Assembly (NCBI GenBank): GCA_037576195.1
Contig: CM075102.1
Span: 46,062,745 to 46,126,744, forward strand
DNA: 64,000 nucleotides
Source: Phytoseiulus persimilis
Lineage: Eukaryota > Arthropoda > Arachnida > Mesostigmata > Phytoseiidae
Direction of reading: 5' to 3'
A program made the translations under genes and the position numbers. The notes beneath the pieces were generated by a model that was given only the letters and a program-made list of their open reading frames with translations, made no database searches and was not told the origin of the DNA. Below, piece by piece: positions 33,759 through 45,238 of this stretch (position 1 is the stretch's first letter; each line of letters begins with the position of its first letter).

Positions 33759-36325
33759 AATTGTGGGACCTCGGAACAGAAGGAGAAGTCGTTGCCGGGA
33801 GCGAGTGCCCGAACAAGGTCACTGCGGAGGCCGCACCACATCGCGTACCCGTGGGCGTCTCAGTGGGCAACCGTCTTAGTTGCGCTCCAAGGTAGTTTCG
33901 CACTTTCAACTCCGTCCGACGCCTCCGAGGAAGCGGAATCAAACTTGATTCATCATCATCGTTACCAAACTAAACGACCCGAGCTCCACCGAGTGTATTC
34001 GACCCCTCGACTATCATCCCCGACAGAGGTCAAGCTTCGTTTCACGCACCGAACGAATCAGTTGACGGGTTTTCTCCGCCTTTGATTTCTCGTCGGTCGT
34101 GGAAACGTTCTGCGGGAGGTTTCCCTGCCGAGAACCGCGTCGTTCTGCTCCTCTATCGTTCTCCGCAGCTTTTCCCCCCGCTCCTCAATTGCTTGGAGCA
34201 AGTGATAGCTCTCGCGCTCGGGTTCTAATCGGATGAGGCTTCCGATCCCTTCCCGTTGTTCCTGGTGCTCCGAGTTCCATGTGGATGTTTCAGAAACCCG
34301 ATGGAGCAGTCCTTTTTTGTAATGTCCGGACTCGCAACGATCGTCAACTCTGCATTCTCGCTCATCGGATTTTCTCGCAGGGTAGATACTTCGCTCGGTC
34401 TCATGAGAGCGAAGCGGTGTTGTTAATTCGTTCGTTCGATCCGTTGTGGCCCTGATTCCATGTATTGACGATCTGTCGCTTGGAAATGAATGATTCGGTG
34501 CTCTGCCGTAGCTGGCTCAGTCCTGGAGTGCGTATCAAGCTTCTATTTACAGACGCCCAGTTCAAAGGATCTGACCTCCGAGACGGGTCGAAGGAAGATC
34601 CCGACCGAAAGCGGGAATATTTTGCCGATTTTTATCGTCTCTCCCGCTTCGACGTCCCTTCGGACTCATCGTTCTGTTCTGGGCGAGCGCAGGGGAAGAG
34701 GGCTCTCGGGGTCGACCGATGTGAGATCAGATGGAATCTATCCCGGGAAGTGCATGTGACCTCTAACGCCAGGATGAGCACGATTCACGTGACTCTCCCA
34801 TCCGCTCCAAGTCGTCGAATGTCTTGAACCTGTTCAACCAAAACGGTAACCGATACGAGTGCTCCGCTGGAGGAAGAAATCGTTTTTGTTTCCCTCTGCC
34901 GGGAGCCGTCGCGCAGTGAAGACCGCATGTAGAGGCCAAGGAGGCGCTTACTTCGCACGGGCTTCCGTTTGCTCGTCGGTTGCCACCCATTCTTTGAGAC
35001 AAGGAAAACCCGGCCGAGTCACGTTGCGACACGCTCCCAGAGTTCGCGCAGGCAGCAGCGCACGACCGGTCGGACTCGTTGGAACTCCCTCACGTAGAGG
35101 CCGTTCCCAACGCAATGAAAACCCGATTTTCTTCTACTCCTTTCCCTAGCCAGGCGCTTTTCCCTCGCCCGGATGGGACGCCCCATCCGCCTCAATTATC
35201 GGCTTCTCGGGGCCCGTTCGCCGAGAGCTCCTGACGGCAACAGCAACGTCCTCCAAAAACTTGTGTACTCGACGACGTCACAGCTAATGTTGTCCTCGTC
35301 GTCTTCGCGCCGTCATTGACGTTGATCAGTGCTCCCACAAATCAATAACCATAGATCCTCGGGGGGGGGGGGGGGGCTGAACGCCCAAAAGGGCTGTGAT
35401 TTGTACGCTAACGCGACGGGCTGATCCGAGCCAGTCGCCCGATTGTATGTCTATGTATGGTTATTGCTGCGACAGGGTGCCGGACCTAGTGACGTCGAGG
35501 TCTCGGATGAGATGACGCAGAATATTATGAACTGTTGCCCGCGGATACGCCTTCTCGACATCAGACTCCGCTCTGAATATTGGGACAATGGTTCGAATTT
35601 TTATTGTTTCTGATTATTCAGGGCACGAAATATGATGTGAGTCGGGAACTCGTTCCGAGGTCGGGCTTCCGGCAAATTGCCGCTGCATTGAACGTTGTAC
35701 TGAAAAGTTCCTCGATCACCCTTGTTATTCCACGCGACGTCTTCCTCCTTTCTGGATGAGAGAGGAGGAGGAACTCTCGTCCTGGACTCTGATGATATCC
35801 CGCTCGTCAACAGTTGCAGCGAGTTCCGACCTCATGAACCACGGGGCTCATGCCAAACTCGGAAAGGAGTCGCGATCAACATTCGCGGGCAAGTTCGCAC
35901 ATGACGAAGGAGTCCGGCCAACGAGCGGTTCGACCCGTGGCTCACACTGATTCATTGGCACGATGGGGGCAAATCGATGCACTGAGAGCACGTGAACTTC
36001 TACGACGACAGGTCGCCCTGTGCTAATAATTGAGTGCGAGGGAGTTCACGCAAGGGGCGATGTCGCACTCTGCGGCAGCTCGGATGTCGCCGTTAGAGAG
36101 ACATACGGATCTTCCGCGCGAATGACTTCCGTTCGAAAGGACTAATTTGCATCACGAGTACACATGCGTCGCCGAGGCCTTCCTTGCGGGTCGAGTTCTG
36201 GTAATAACTGAGTGCTCGGGGCCAGAACCTTCTGTCGAGGTGTCTCTAGACTACAAACCACATCATTACTGGACAGAGTTGACTTCGAGTGTGTTTGGTA
36301 GGAGCGTCGGTCTCTGCGTCGCTAG
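33759..36325. other. No gene recognised; 16-base G tract
   Basis: Contains a run of 16 G at 35361-35376 and short frames of ordinary composition. No splice-supported exon, RNA gene or larger repeat was found. Confidence 0.35.
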
Positions 36326-36484
36326 ATGGCCATGCTGGTAGTTGAACATCCGCTCCTCGTAAATCCCGTCGGTTCCTTTGAATTCCACGTCACGCCCGAT
36401 GAGCTAGTCATCTCCAAGCAGAAACTGACCATCGATGTGCTGTTCATGCCGGGGAAACGCGGCATATCGATCTTAATGAGTATT
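36326..36484 (+). CDS. Candidate 53-codon exon, beta-strand-rich
   Basis: The exon lies between the acceptor ctctgcgtcgctag and the strong donor AGTATT|gtacgt and is exactly 53 codons. It reads LVNPVGSFEFHVTPDELVIS then KLTIDVLFMPGKRGISILMS. The alternation of hydrophobic residues and the V-x-F-x-P-x-x-x-G pattern resemble an Ig-like fold of the MSP/ASH type found in centrosomal and ciliary proteins; this is resemblance only. The partner exons were not identified. Confidence 0.4.
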
Positions 36485-39161
36485 GTACGTCCCAAGGAAA
36501 GCACTCGAGGTTTTTGACATCCTCGATCGTGTGTGAAGGAAACCCCGGGGAACGCTCCGCTGCAGACATGAAATGGATGCGATCATGACAATAAGTCCGA
36601 TGCGAACAAAAACTCGGGCGAGAGGCGCAGTTCCGAACGATGTCGCTCCATATCCAGTTTCACCTGCTCACAGCCTGGTACTTTGATCCGGTTTCGATGT
36701 GAAGCACCATTCACCCAAACGATTGAGCGAATGAACGAATCTGTTTGACTCTACCGTCTTTCGGAGCAGAACGGAAGCGTTTTGAAGACCGACGGAGGCG
36801 TTGCTGGAGCAGTCGGAGGATGTAAGCGGGGGCAGCAAAGCGGCGGAGTTTCTGCATGTTGACGCTGCCACTCTCGACATTAAAGGGGTCTCATGGGGAA
36901 TTTATCATCTGCACCCTTGGTCCTGTCGCCGTTTCTGCTCTTCATCCTGGCCGCTTGCTGATTTCCGCTTCGTAGTCCTTCTCTACTTTTCCGTTTCGTC
37001 TGGTAGTCTGCAATCAATCGTCCGCTTGACAAGTCGTTACACTGTCGGCTAAAAGCTTTGTCTCCCTCGGCGGGGAACTACTCGTTGCAATTAATGCTCA
37101 CATTCGACTCCCCCGATTCCCTCGATGAAGTTATAACAGGCGCCATTAATCCTGCCTCGCAACACGATGCAACTGTACGGCGACCTCGCTTCGCTCACAA
37201 CCGCTGTACGACGATTCAAGGGAGGAGACCACGCACAGGAAGACAGCGTCGGGACACGACTGTGAAAACAAACGAAACTTTGCGAGCAATTATTCATCAC
37301 TGCGGGTAGGGACGGCGTAGCTGTTTCTCCGACTGAATGCGGGAATTATGCGCCTCTGCTCTGTCGGCGAGTTCCGCTCATTCTAGTGGTTCTGCGATTC
37401 CATTGCAAAGTTTTCCGCGGGCTTCATAAGGGAAAACATATGAGAGGCCGAAGTATCAGCCATCTCCCGCAGCTGAACTGCGTCGGGATGCCTGGGATCT
37501 GGGCTGCACGCGGAATGCCCTGTGATGTTTATGCGATCGGGACACTCGTTGAGCTCCGAAGAATGCCTCATGTCAGTTTCCCTCGAGCGCCAGACACATT
37601 CCTGTGGCCGGCTGGGAGAAGGACCGTTGTTTCCTGATTGGTTTTCCCAGGGGCAGAGTGCGCTCATGGGTCGAATGAATTCCAGAGGCTCGAACACAGG
37701 CTCGTTCACAGTATAGATTCGAACCATATTCGATCGAGATGCGAGAGCTCTTTTTCCATCTCAAAATCCGCATCCTCCGAATCTGGTCATGTCCATAGGG
37801 CACGCCCGTCTTCAACAACCCGAAGCTTTTCGAATCGGCGGTTCGCATGATCACGTGCTTAGCGGAGCAGGAATGCATCATTTTGCATAATGTGTGATGA
37901 ATAATGGGGAATGCACCAGAAGAACGAGCGGAAACCTGGAATAATCGAGTCCTCAAGCGTAGCGGAATTGAAAATGTTTCACTCTCCCCCTACTCCTCGT
38001 CTCCTGCCGACGGGAGTAGTAGGGAGGAGGTCTATTGTGCGCATCGGTCCAGAAAGTTGATTGAGTCTTTATTCTATTGGGAGGCCCGGTCGTTATTCTT
38101 TGAGGGGCTAAGGAAACTCGAAATTCCGAAACCCTTGCTCATGACATCGCTCCGGATCTTACCCCAGCTGCCTTCTTGTCTGCTTGCCGACCTGCACGCC
38201 TTTCCGTTCGCTCCGTTGATCGCGAAGCGCATCCATCCTTGTCAGCAAACTCGATTCGCTAAGTTCGATGTTCTTCCCGCGTCTTTCCATTAAAAAAAAC
38301 TTTGAGTGATAATTCATGCAGAGAGAGAGCGCCATCCACCGCTCGATCTGTGGAGTGATGTCTATCTATCATTTATTCACAAGACGATCAGTCAAGTTGC
38401 ACAATAAGTGTTTTGGCGGCGTTGCTCACTGCGGGCCGTCGCGACTCAACCTCTCCGGCGAACTGGATGCTCGAAGACATTCTTTCCTGACGTGTACCTG
38501 AGGACTAATTGAACTTTTTCGTGTCGAGGACCGCTCCCTCAGGCATTGGACGCTCGGTTCGTCTGCGTGCGCGGTGTCCTCGTCGTAGCAGCGTTTGTTT
38601 GGCGGAGCGAAACTTCTACCCGCGTTACAGTTGGGCTCCCTCTTTGCCGTTTCCTGTGCTTCTCAAACTTGTGTATCTACTTTCCCCTACTCTCTGCTCT
38701 TGACGCCGCGCCGCTCGAGTTTGCGGCCGTAGAAAAACATTCGCAGCACAAAGATGGCGTGTACGGAGCATCGCGAGGGAGTCTGTTGTGCGCTGTGTGC
38801 TAACCGAAAAACACTCGTGGTAAAATTTGCACAACATAATCGAACTCGTAACCTCGGCTCAATGCTGGCGTTGATGTCAACATGTCAGCGCAAAGAGTGC
38901 AAACTCCGTGCGTGCATTCCTTTTGGAGTGGAACACCAGCCGTTCGGCATCGGAGCTTCTACGTAGAGCTGCGGGAGGCCAAGGAAAGATCCCCCCAGGC
39001 GAATCCATGGAAGCCTGACATTTTTTCGCGGGAGATGCTCGAGAGGTGGGCGATCCGACGGACATCGTCATCCCGGCTGGGCGAGAGTAAGTATTTGTAA
39101 ACAAAACAGGAACTCGCGACCAACTTCGTTTGAAACGAAGGCTGCTGCGTTTGAACGTCTC
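36485..39161. other. Overlapping frames without splice support
   Basis: Between 37380 and 37960 three frames on two strands are open together (for example 37727-37383 minus, and 37522-37716 plus). A frame at 36801-36900 reads LLEQSEDVSGGSKAAEFLHV beside a gtaagc donor-like site. None could be joined into a model. Confidence 0.2.
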
Positions 39162-39995
39162 ATGAATGACTTCCGACTTCCCGATAACGTAGCTGCCCGT
39201 AGCTGTTGCTCTCGGTTGGGAAGCGATCGGGCCTCGCTGCAGCCCTCTGTGTTTGGCTTTCGACCTTCTCGACATAGTCCGTGGATGAGCGTTTCTTATC
39301 ACTCCCCGAGCGTGTTGGAGGAGTTTGTTGAAACGGAACATTTTCCAAATGATCGGGATCAGTGTGTTTCGTTCCACCCGAGGAAAGAAGTGTTGATTAA
39401 TCCCCTCTGCGCGAGACCTACAGATCCGCGATCGTCTCGGAGACGACGCGAGCAGAATGAGAAAGAACGCCAGAGCAATCATCTGACGAAAATTGGGCGA
39501 TCTGCCGGTCTCCCGACCTACATCTCATACTCAAGAATTGTATTATTTCTCGTTACAGGTGAGGAATGGATCCAGCTGTCGACGCTCCGGAGAACTGCCA
39601 CAAACAGACCAGGGGATCCTCATAACTCTTCGATGGGAAGAAATCGTAGATATGATGCGGTGTCCGTGCGGAATGACCAGACACTCCATTCCGAACTTTC
39701 CGTTCCGCATTTGGGGGATGCGGTACGTCACGAGCACCGCGAGATCCTCGAAGGCATCTGTGCGGACAAAACCTCGTTCGGGATTATTGATCATAGCATT
39801 CCTCCCGCATCCCCGAGGAATCGCGAATGCATTCGACGGAGCGCCGATCGAGCGGTTTCGAATGAAGAGCGGAAAGTTCCGGCGCTGTTTGACTGCTTCT
39901 CGAGTCTGAACGGCTTGGATGGCTCACTAGCTCAATGGTTGTCTTCTCGAGGGAGTCTGCTGCAGCTGCGGCTCTGCTGTGCTAGGCAGCCATAA
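39162..39995 (+). CDS. Longest open frame in the window, 277 codons, unrecognised
   Basis: ATG at 39162, TAA at 39993-39995. A 277-codon frame is unlikely by chance in 64 kb at this composition. The second half (39560-39930) has about 59 percent purine-first codons (HLGDAVRHEHREILEGICAD) and starts just after a strong acceptor (tatttctcgttacag), so the gene may really begin with an earlier exon and the 5' half may be intron (about 52 percent). The same register is open for 201 codons on the minus strand (39482-38877) and 84 codons (39794-39543), a mirror effect typical of real coding DNA. No signal peptide; polar, Arg/Ser-rich first half. Not recognised. Confidence 0.45.
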   Translation: MNDFRLPDNVAARSCCSRLGSDRASLQPSVFGFRPSRHSPWMSVSYHSPSVLEEFVETEHFPNDRDQCVSFHPRKEVLINPLCARPTDPRSSRRRREQNEKERQSNHLTKIGRSAGLPTYISYSRIVLFLVTGEEWIQLSTLRRTATNRPGDPHNSSMGRNRRYDAVSVRNDQTLHSELSVPHLGDAVRHEHREILEGICADKTSFGIIDHSIPPASPRNRECIRRSADRAVSNEERKVPALFDCFSSLNGLDGSLAQWLSSRGSLLQLRLCCARQP

Positions 39996-40270
39996 AATCC
40001 AGATATGCTGATCATTGTCGTGTCATTGAGGCCACAAAGAAAAAGAAGAAGGTCGTCATGGCTGGTCGTGATGCGAGCCTCATACCTCGACACGCCGCCT
40101 GCTTTGCCAAGCGCCGAGTCTCGTTGTCTGGTAGTTCTCTCGCCCTGGAGGCTCTTTAGGCCAAGAGTCATTCCCTGTGACGAGACAAGCGGTATTCTGT
40201 GTTCTCTCTCTAAAACGTCAACACTCCGGGCCTCGGAGTGGCATCGTCCGTCGCGTCGTTGCGAATTCAT
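39932..40270 (-). CDS. Candidate 112-residue frame, unrecognised
   Basis: Minus-strand ATG at 40270-40268 in a good context (gcaaATGA). The frame has about 59 percent purine-first codons over its first 93 and ends with TGA at 39934-39932. It contains RSVDVLEREHRIPLVSSQGM and a hydrophobic stretch (DLLLFLCGLNDTTMISISGF). It overlaps the end of the 277-codon + frame. Confidence 0.3.
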   Translation of the reverse strand: MNSQRRDGRCHSEARSVDVLEREHRIPLVSSQGMTLGLKSLQGERTTRQRDSALGKAGGVSRYEARITTSHDDLLLFLCGLNDTTMISISGFYGCLAQQSRSCSRLPREDNH

Positions 40271-40335
40271 TTGCTCTCGTTAGCTGATATTGCTTGGCGG
40301 GCTCTCTCCTCCTCTCGCCTTCTCCCTCTATCTAT

Positions 40336-40370
40336 CGCTCTCTCTTTCTCTCTTTCTCTCTCTCTCTCTC
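40336..40370. repeat. (TC)n microsatellite
   Basis: Pyrimidine dinucleotide tract with two TTT interruptions. Confidence 0.9.
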
Positions 40371-40912
40371 GTAGCACTACCACCGTAACAACAAGCGACC
40401 CTCACGCGAATCACCGACCTCGTCTTCCTCGTCGACGTCGTTGACAATCACCGAAGCCCTGCGTATAGCCGTCGAGGCCGGCTCCTTCACTCAGAAGAGT
40501 TAGCAGAACTCGCGGTAACATCGACGTTCACGCTGCACGGGCTGAGGACGAGCGAACAACAAGCTCTCGTTCTGCCACTGATGCTCAGTTCGATAACGAA
40601 GGACTTCCTCCCTTTTTAGCGGACTCGCATCCCGGTCTGAGGTTGCTGTATGTTCTTTCGTAACCGATGGTGCCGGTGGGCGGGGATTCATTGTTCCACG
40701 TCGACAATACGTACTGGCTGGCGCGATTGCCCTGTGCCCGCTCACATGACTTGTAATCAGCACGAAGATGATCTCTGATCTTCACCGAACTATTGATTCC
40801 GGTAATCCTAGTTCAGCGTGGGCTGGTTCGCCGATAGATTGGCCTTGATTTTCCAGCTATCTCCTTGGTGACTAGCTCGACCGAGAGGTGCGCACGTCGT
40901 CCTCCGTTGCAG

Positions 40913-41262
40913 TCGAAGGAGACAGATTATCGTGTGGAACAGAGGGTACCGCTGATGGAACTCGATTGAATCGAGCCCGGCAACCGATACCGACATCCAA
41001 CCAAGGTGTGATATCATCCACTGAGACCACCCATCCAGTCCGTCCCTTCATGGCATCTCAAAAGGGTCGGAGCGGTTTTGGAGTCTCCAAAACGTTGGCG
41101 GAGTATGTTCCCCGAAGTTCGTTTGAGCAATCTTTCTCGTGGAGAAATTTCCCCCTCCTGTCATATTTTCCTGTTCTTTCCTCTTATTTCAGCTTCCCCC
41201 ATCGCGTCGATAGCCGACATCGGTTTCCAATGGATCTGAGCGTCGCGTTGACGTCGTCCTGA
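40913..41262 (+). CDS. Candidate exon, unrecognised
   Basis: A very good acceptor (cacgtcgtcctccgttgcag) precedes a frame with about 61 percent purine-first codons reading EGDRLSCGTEGTADGTRLNR and FMASQKGRSGFGVSKTLAEY. A gtgtga donor after PTSNQ could end it early; otherwise it runs to TGA at 41260-41262 with a pyrimidine-rich tail that looks like intron. Not recognised. Confidence 0.4.
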
Positions 41263-42581
41263 TCAAGAGCCAAGCTGGCCTCCAAAAGTGACGAACTCTT
41301 TTTCGGAGGCTGCTTTTTTCTGAGCTCGCCGTCGGAAACTTCACAACCGAGTTCTCTCGGTCGTGTGTTTTCGGCCTCCGCTTTGTCCATTTGCCAATTA
41401 TGAATCCGCTTGCTTCCCAGAGGCGTCGCCCATCTCCCGATTCCCGCTCACGCTCATCTCCCATTTCCGTCTCCCCCTGCTCACGCTTTCGGTTCCCTCG
41501 GCTGTTCTCAGATTCTCGCTCGGTTCCCTACGCGCACTCGTCGTCTGTGTCGCTGTTTCGATTCCGCAGATGGAAAAACCCGCTGAAACTGCTCACCAGC
41601 TCCGACAGAGCCACGAGGGTCGAATATAGGAGGCGGAAAACGGGACTAGTGACGACTACGAACAAAAAGACGGAGAGGTCTTGAGGGTTCTGCAGTCCGG
41701 AAATGAAAGCCCGCTGCGACCTCGGGCCTCGGAGGCGACAGAACCACGGTCGGCGCGAACGAGCTCAAGTGCGGAGAGGCAACTGCGTGCGGCATGACAC
41801 CGCTGGCGAGCTTGTCGACTCGGGATATTTTCAGACGACCACACTGAGTGGAAGCCGAGAGGAATCCCGGGACGTCTGGGGGCGTGATGCAAAAGGTGCA
41901 TCAGACGGGAGGAAATTCGACTGTACTCCAGATCTAGAATCTCCCCGTGAACTGCTGCGCGTCGAGTCGATTTGAAGACTTGAAGTCGCGTTTCCGACCT
42001 ACCGTAGGTCCGATTCCTGGCTACGTTTGCCCGCCAACCCGCGCCCCTCTCGAACCCATCGGTGTGGGAGTGAGGCGACGATTTTTTCGTATCCTCCGGC
42101 TCCGGGGAATTACGTTCTCCCGCCCCTCCCTCAGACAGAGCTCCAATGTTTCCTCCGGCGAGAGAACCACTCACAGCAATCGCTCGATTCTTTTCGCTCG
42201 GATCTGTTTAGCAGAGTTCCCTCGATGACATTCGGTCCCACTAGGACGCAACGTCAGAGGTTTCCTCTCGATGTGCCGGGAATGATTGAATCACCGAAAA
42301 ACCGGAGGGCCGAAAAAAAAACCTTGCGACGAATACCCGTTCAGCCGAAAAAAAATCCCCCCTTTTTGACGGTCAAGCGGTTCGAGCTATGCTTCTATTC
42401 ATAGAACAGGAGCCGACGAGTTGCACTTGCTCAGTTCAGGATCAACGTGGGAGCTGTGTATCCGAATGATGCCGAAGTGTATCAGAAGCCGAGTTGCAGA
42501 GGTTCCTGATCGATGATGTTTCGGGTGTTTGAGGGGAATCACAGCGTGGTGTGCACACTGCTGGGTCCGATTGGGGTTCTC
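41263..42581. other. No gene recognised
   Basis: Ser/Arg-rich frames at 41363-41684 come from repeated CTC/TCC triplets. A short + segment at 42443-42510 reads FRINVGAVYPNDAEVYQKPS but hits an in-frame TGA before a second open piece (GNHSVVCTLLGPIGVL), and may be a decayed exon. A 172-codon minus frame (42174-41656) has no splice support. Confidence 0.25.
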
Positions 42582-42944
42582 TCAATCAGCCCAACTCAGT
42601 TCTCTCAAGGAGAGACCTAGAAGATTACTATGAGCTTCGAACCTGACTATTGAATGGTGCTGAGATATATTTGGAGCTGAGAAGGGGAGCATCATGCTCC
42701 GCTCTGTGTTTGAGGTGATTCTTCCGTGATTTTGCGGCATCAAGAAGTTCGTGTTGCTCCAATTGTAACTCTCGACTTCGATGAAACTTCCTCGGTTGAT
42801 AGGCGAGGGAGCCGATGATCGATCAGTCTCCTTCCAGATTCCATGCACATAGATTCCGTTGGTGTGGAGATTTTTAATGGACCGCGGTGATGTCACCGTT
42901 AGAGCCGAAGAGCAGAGGCTTCCCCCAAAGCTCATTGTTCTCAT
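42582..42944 (-). CDS. Candidate coding region, unrecognised
   Basis: A minus frame of 120 codons ending with TGA at 42584-42582, with no open mirror on the + strand and about 55 percent purine-first codons. It is unusually rich in Asn and poor in Arg for this window (NGIYVHGIWKETDRSS; VESYNWSNTNFLMPQNHGRI). It looks extracellular or enzymatic, but no motif is recognised. The upstream exon was not found. Confidence 0.4.
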   Translation of the reverse strand: MRTMSFGGSLCSSALTVTSPRSIKNLHTNGIYVHGIWKETDRSSAPSPINRGSFIEVESYNWSNTNFLMPQNHGRITSNTERSMMLPFSAPNISQHHSIVRFEAHSNLLGLSLRELSWAD

Positions 42945-43055
42945 TCAAGTTGTGTGGTTCATCTTTCAGACCCTTCTTGCTCTTGCAAGTTCAGTCTCTC
43001 GGACCCTTCGCTGCGCCTGGCTGGATCCGCTCGACCATCAGAACGAGGGAGAGAG

Positions 43056-43093
43056 TTTTTCGGCCCTACGGGATTTTTTTTCGGCCCTACGGG
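43056..43093. repeat. 21-bp tandem duplication, nearly perfect
   Basis: TTTTTCGGCCCTACGGG occurs at 43056-43072 and 43077-43093. The period of 21 keeps reading frame (FGPTG or FRPYG repeated). Confidence 0.85.
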
Positions 43094-43781
43094 TTTCCGT
43101 TGCAATCGGTTTCGGCACATCGGGTGTGAACCACCTCAGGAGAAGGTCCTCCGCTCAACTTGGACATCTAACGAGGGGCGTAATCACGACGAGCCCATAG
43201 GATGCGTGACATTGATATAGGTCATAAAGGCCCTGCAGCGCCTTGATAAGTAAGTGTGATGTAATGCGACAATCTCCGAACGGGACGTTGGACCGAGCGG
43301 AATCAGCTTCGTTCCTCTTCGCGACGATCAAGGGAAAACCTCGAACTCGGTCCGATCATGAATCGTTCACTCCATTCGATTCGATGATCTCCGATATTGA
43401 GCGGGGTTCCAGAGGAGCAATAGTAATAAACTTTGCGCTCGGAAACATCGAATCAGCGGCGAAGAGAGCGAGCGAAGGTGGAAACAACCGAAACCACGAC
43501 CGACAGAGATCGCTGCAGGACCGCGCTCGATGGCTTTCACTAGAATAGTAGATCCACCCGAAGCTCTCGATGGGAAGTCGATTTCTCTACAGAGTCAATC
43601 CTCGTCTCGGAGACTCGCACCCATGTGCAGGGACTCTCGCCGAGGAGAACTGCCATCGTGCTTGAAATCCGGCTGAGAACTGTTGGTCGTGCAGTTCCTC
43701 CGAGACGGCGAAGGTGTGGCTGCTTGACTGGCGGACCAGCGGGTTGGCGGACGTCCTTCAATAACGTATTGAACGAAGCTG

Positions 43782-44194
43782 ATGTCAATCGTCAGTGACG
43801 AACTACGTAGAATATCGACAGCAATTGGAAACCGACGGAAATCTGGGAACGAGGGAAACGGTGTACGTGTTCTCAATTTCGTCCCGGGGCACTTCGAGCT
43901 CCGCCTTTGGGACGAACGATCGGCGAGCCATGGAATCACCGACGGGACTGGTCGTAGTGGATCCGCTTCAGCTAAAGTCGATGACGTTTCAGTCAGGTGT
44001 TGATACTCGACTTCGGAGCGAATATGAGATCTGTAAGACAGATCTGTGTTCGAGCTTGCACTTGCCGTCCGCGACCTATTCTCACATGACAACTGCGATC
44101 GCTAATCCGGTGATTTTCTCAGTTAGCGTGGAAGTCCCGGGTCGGCGGCCAAAAGCTGATGAGTGGCCTCCGAAAAGACACGTCAGTCCCTTCT
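43782..44194 (+). CDS. Candidate gene start, two exons, unrecognised
   Basis: Exon 43782-43862 begins with ATG (MSIVSDELRRISTAIGNRRK), has about three quarters purine-first codons and ends at a gtacgt donor in phase 0. It joins in frame to 43972-44194 (acceptor ggatccgcttcag, donor TTCT|gtaacc), which reads PVIFSVSVEVPGRRPKADEW. The second exon's frame is open well upstream of 43972, so intron retention would also keep a frame open. The first exon shows no signal peptide. Not recognised. Confidence 0.4.
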
Positions 44195-44234
44195 GTAACC
44201 GCGAGCAGGAACACATTATTCTGATTTTTTTGGC

Positions 44235-44675
44235 CTATCGCAGGTGCTCTCGACGAGTGTCTGGCTCCGATAGTTTCCGACATCGAGCTCGTGACCTAAG
44301 CTGAGGAATTCTCCGCTCGGCGTGGTCGCGGACTCCGAGACGACGGAATTTCGAGTTCGTGCGGCAGTGGGGAGCCAAAAGGCTTGAAGGTGCATGAGCG
44401 AGCATTTTCCCGATACACGCGATGCTTAGTGCCATGAATCTGTTCATCATTTCATGAGCCAAGCAAACCGACATGGCGGAATCCTCGAATAGCTCTCCGA
44501 GATAGCGATTTAATTTCTCCGGAAAAACTCCCTCCCCTACATTGAAGTGCCGTTCGGATCCGACACGTGGGGTGTTTTTCATCCGTGTAGCAGCCAAGGC
44601 CGCCGCCACAACGCAGCCCTTCGACCCCGTTTCCCGAATACAGATCCCAGCGTTGACTGTGTCACTCAGGGGCAA
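44235..44675 (-). CDS. Candidate exon of a minus-strand gene
   Basis: From 44675 to about 44380 the minus frame has about 66 percent purine-first codons, reading GCVVAAALAATRMKN, then FPEKLNRYLGELFEDSAMSV and EMMNRFMALSIACIGKML. The tail after about 44370 (Arg-rich, to TGA at 44237-44235) looks like intron. It may belong to the same gene as the minus segments up to 46818. Not recognised. Confidence 0.45.
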   Translation of the reverse strand: MPLSDTVNAGICIRETGSKGCVVAAALAATRMKNTPRVGSERHFNVGEGVFPEKLNRYLGELFEDSAMSVCLAHEMMNRFMALSIACIGKMLAHAPSSLLAPHCRTNSKFRRLGVRDHAERRIPQLRSRARCRKLSEPDTRREHLR

Positions 44676-44785
44676 ATGGGGACCAACTCGGTGGGAGCCT
44701 CCAGGATCGTTCTATTAACTGAGCGAATTTTCGTTCTTTTATGGAACACAGTTCGCGGTGCCCTCGACAACAGGGCTCACGATCC

Positions 44786-45094
44786 TCACCCTCGACTTCC
44801 CCAAGCCCGCGCTCGCTTCGGCGACCGTCTTTGCAGCATGACCTTCGTTGGCATCATCGCGGCAAGGGGCCCCGATCGTTTGGCAGCGACACTGTTCCGT
44901 CGTATTTCAAGGCCGACCGCTCCTAGCGGATGAGCGATCTCGCTCGAAGAAAACTGGACCAAGGAAAGTCTGCCGGTGCCACTTCGGTAGCCGTGATCCC
45001 CTCTTTGGGAGAACGAGCATTGTCTGCCAAACTTTGCGCCTTCCTCCCGAAGTTCCGCGGAACTCAAGCCGTGGCAGAGATGTTGCATCCGCAC
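44786..45094 (-). CDS. Candidate exon of a minus-strand gene
   Basis: The core (about 44945-44835) reads SEIAHPLGAVGLEIRRNSVA, with two thirds purine-first codons; the ends are weaker. + strand frames overlap (for example 44930-45139, SDLARRKLDQGKSAGATSVA), so strand is not certain. Confidence 0.3.
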   Translation of the reverse strand: MRMQHLCHGLSSAELREEGAKFGRQCSFSQRGDHGYRSGTGRLSLVQFSSSEIAHPLGAVGLEIRRNSVAAKRSGPLAAMMPTKVMLQRRSPKRARAWGSRG

Positions 45095-45238
45095 TCTTCA
45101 CTGTTCCTGCGCTCATTCGCCTGTTTAGAGTGCGTTTAGTGTTCGTTCGTTTCTCTTGGCCGACCTGAGCCAGGTCGTCGGACAGCCGGCCCTTGGGCTC
45201 TATCCAATCACTACCATCAGATCTACTCTGGCTGGTCA

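Noticed and set aside
41363-41684. Ser/Arg-rich frames suggesting an SR protein
   Set aside because: The pattern comes from repeated TCC/CGC triplets and appears in several frames at once, with no RRM-like sequence near.
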